DNA of 50,000 nucleotides from Prorocentrum cordatum (taxonomy: Eukaryota; Sar; Dinophyceae; Prorocentrales; Prorocentraceae): assembly GCA_963575745.1 (NCBI GenBank), contig CAUYUJ010017658.1, forward strand, positions 115,001 through 165,000. The letters are read 5' to 3'. Below, piece by piece: positions 47,799 through 50,000 of this stretch (its first letter is position 1; every line of letters starts with the position of its first letter). The notes below the pieces were generated by a model that was given only the letters and a program-made list of their open reading frames with translations, was not told where the DNA came from and did no database searches. Both the position numbers and the translations under genes were made by a program.

Positions 47799-48760
47799 AA
47801 GACTGCAGTGGCGCTTCGCGCCATGCACCTTGGTCCTTGAAATTTGGTATGCAGGCGAAATAACAGGAAAGTCAAACCGACAATTTAGCGATAATTCCTT
47901 GTTGCCTTTTCCGGCATCGCCGCTATAATAATGTTATTCGTTATCCTTTCTCCATGCTTCTGTTTCCTTATTTTCGCCATACCCTGCGCACACTCCCCAT
48001 CCTCCTCAGCTCTTTTTTGCGGAGGCTCCTCCTTGGAGAGTCTCTGGGGGCCTCACAAAAGTTGTTTCAGGCTTTCTGAAGACCGACCTTATGGAGGCCT
48101 CCTGGGCGTATTCTGGGGGCCTCTGGGGACATCCTCGGGCCACCCTGCCTCCCATCGCGGTCTCCCTGAACGACCGGGTCACGATTCGGACTGCTTCGGA
48201 AGGCGCCTTTGGGCCATCTTGGGCCGCCATAGGGCTCTCTGAGGGCCATCTTGGACCCGTGTTGTGCCGTTTTGGGGCTCTCTTGGACCGCCTGGAAGCC
48301 ATCTCGGAAGGTTGTGGGGCGATTTTGTTGCCCCCCAGGCGGCTTCGAACGCCCAGAAGACCGCCGTCTTGGAGCGTCAGGAAGCCGAATAGAGGAGAAC
48401 CGCAGACTTAACCAAAAACCCACAGAAAATCAATGATTTTTGCCTCGGGGGGCCTTCTTGGGAGTGCTCTTGGAGGCCCCTTTGGGGCTGTCCTGGAGGC
48501 CTCTTGGGCCATCTTGAGATCACGTCGGTCACTCTTGGAGCGTTCTTGTGCTGTCTTGGGGGTCTCTGGGACGTCTCCGATGACCCCCCTGATCGCCCTA
48601 AGTGTGCTGGGAAGGCTTGGCAAAACGCCTTGCGAGGCCCAGTGGCCGCTTCGAGGCCCGTCCGGAGGGCCCCAAAGCCCCAGGTCCCAGGAGTCCGGTT
48701 TGTTTCTTGGGGGGGGGATGGGTTTTCCCCCCGCCCAGTCTTGTAAACATATGAAAGAGG
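47799..48760 (-). repeat. 950-bp dispersed repeat, copy C
   Basis: 962 bp; preceded by ATATCTATATGTAGATATAT and followed by a second (TA)n run that separates it from copy D. Confidence 0.88.
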
Positions 48761-48801
48761 ATTCGATATATCCACATACATATATATATATATATATACA
48801 C

Positions 48802-49746
48802 AAGACTGCAGTGGCACCTTGGTCCTTGAAGTTTGGTATGCAGGCGGAATCGCAGGAAGGTCAAGCCGACAATTTAGCGATAACTCCTGGTTGCCTTTTC
48901 TGGCATCGCCGCTATAATAATGCTATTCGTTATCCTTCCTCCATGTTTCTGTTTCCTTATTTTCGCCATACCCTGCGCATTCTCCCCATCCTCCTCAGCT
49001 CTTTTTTGCGGAGGCTCCTCCTTGGAGAGCCTCTAGGGGCCTCACAAAAGTTGTTTCAGGCTTTCTTAAGGCCTTCTGGAAGTCTCCTGGGCGTATTCTG
49101 GGGGCCTCCGGGGGCTTCCTCGGGCCACCCTGCCTCCAACCGCGGTCTCCCTGAACGACCGAATCACGATTTAGAATTCTTCAGAAGGTGTCTTTGGGCC
49201 ATCTTGGGCCGCCATGGGGCTCTCTGAGGGCCATCTTGGACCCGTGTTGTGCCGTTTTGGGGCTCTCTTGGACTGCCTGGAAACCCTTTCGGATGGTTGT
49301 GGGGCGGTTGTGGAGCCTCCCAGGCGGCTTCGGACGCCCAGAAGACCGCCGTCTTGGAGCGTCGGGAAGCCGAAAAGAGGAGAACCCTAAAATTCACCAA
49401 CAACCAACAGAAAATCCATGATTTTTGCCTCGGGGGGCCTTCTTGGGAGTGCTCTTGGAGGCCCCTTTGGGGCCGTCCTGGAGGCCTCTTGGGCCATCTT
49501 GAGGTCACGTCGGTCACTCTTGGAGCGCTCTTGTGCTGTCTTGGGGGTCTCTGGGACGTCTCCGATGACCCCCCTGATCGCCCTAGGTATTCTGGGAAGG
49601 CTTGGCAAAGCGCCATGTGAGGCCCGGGGGCCGCTTCGAGGCCCGTCTGGAGGGTCTCAAAGCCCCAGATCCCGGGAATCCAGTTTTTTTTTGGGGGGGG
49701 GGATGGGTTTTCCCCCCGCCCGGGCTTATTAAAATATAGGAAGAGG
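48802..49746 (-). repeat. 950-bp dispersed repeat, copy D
   Basis: 945 bp, in tandem with copy C. Lacks the GCGCTTCGCGCCATGC hairpin block near its start, which the other three copies have. Confidence 0.88.
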
Positions 49747-49749
49747 AAT

Positions 49750-49915
49750 ATACACACTCAAATCGTGATACACATGTTCCCAGGACTCCCCATTTCCCAC
49801 GACACGAATCCCAGGATCCCTCATCTTTTCCCATGATTTCCTCAATGTTCGTCTTCCCCCACTTCCCTTGTTTTCCCACCTTTCCCCGGGAATCGCCGAT
49901 GAATCGTGTCTGCGT
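49750..49915. repeat. ACACAAATAAATACACACAA repeat, diverged copy 3
   Basis: Weaker match: ACACTCAAATCGTGATACAC at the left, GAATCGCCGATGAATCGTGT at the right, and C/T-rich centre with CTTCCCCCACTTCCC as in the other copies. Confidence 0.45.
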
Positions 49916-50000
49916 GTCTCTTCCCGAGTCGCTTCTTGGCAGGCCCGGGGCCCGCGGAGCGCCCCAAGAGCCCGCAGACGGCGAACGATCTCAGGGCCCC

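Noticed and set aside
1-50000. Dinoflagellate spliced-leader remnant, tRNA or rRNA genes, CRISPR
   Set aside because: No TTTGGCTCAAG motif, cloverleaf or rRNA core was seen; the tandem arrays lack CRISPR repeat-spacer structure.

Overview
The window looks like nuclear DNA of a dinoflagellate (alveolate alga). The evidence is indirect but converges. Short phase-0 exons are separated by multi-kilobase introns whose donors are mostly GC, with one GA and two GT, and every acceptor reads AG|G. There is a Ty1/copia retrotransposon with a highly charged Gag, a decayed reverse transcriptase of the L-P-M-G-F-S-W type, and a very high load of foldback elements, minisatellites and trinucleotide runs. 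No bacterial operon, tRNA, rRNA, CRISPR array or dinoflagellate spliced-leader motif was found.

The only convincing host gene is a pentatricopeptide-repeat (PPR) gene on the minus strand. Seven exons of 33 to 78 bp lie at 35583-35542, 33297-33226, 32420-32388, 26845-26774, 22132-22076, 8728-8681 and 4397-4320. All are multiples of 3 nt. Read in order they give one continuous chain of 134 residues that keeps an exact 35-residue PPR period, with consecutive motifs lying up to 13 kb apart. The gene continues beyond the recognised exons at both ends. Almost everything else between 4.3 and 35.6 kb is therefore intron.

The 13.3-kb intron 22075-8729 contains a nearly complete copia element (12032-21787, minus strand, same direction as the PPR gene). 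It has 184-bp LTRs differing at 2 positions, a 5-bp target duplication (CTATC), a tRNA-Met-like primer site, gag, and a protease-integrase-RT-RNase H region. Gag and protease share a frame but are separated by one UAA. Protease and integrase/RT are offset by +1 with a G4 run at the probable switch. The element is young, so these are either programmed recoding sites or recent lesions.

Around this are several families of short inverted-repeat elements (about 130-210 bp). Some have 8-bp target duplications, including a hAT-like family with CAGGGCTG ends and a TTAAGTCGGGC family with five copies. Single-copy foldbacks lie at 2877, 24601, 25416, 34745, 43204 and 44898. A 950-bp non-coding repeat is present four times, next to TA-rich sequence.

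Region by region: 1-4.3 kb, inverted-repeat elements, microsatellites and degenerate repeats. 4.3-12 kb, two PPR exons plus tandem arrays (45-78, 66-78, 85 and 42-bp units). 12-21.8 kb, copia. 21.8-35.6 kb, five PPR exons, inverted-repeat elements, a possible LINE 3-prime remnant, (GGA)n and the first 950-bp repeat. 36.6-43.2 kb, a differently composed GC-rich segment with the decayed RT. 43.2-50 kb, foldbacks, three 950-bp repeats, G-rich and (CAGACA)n tracts.
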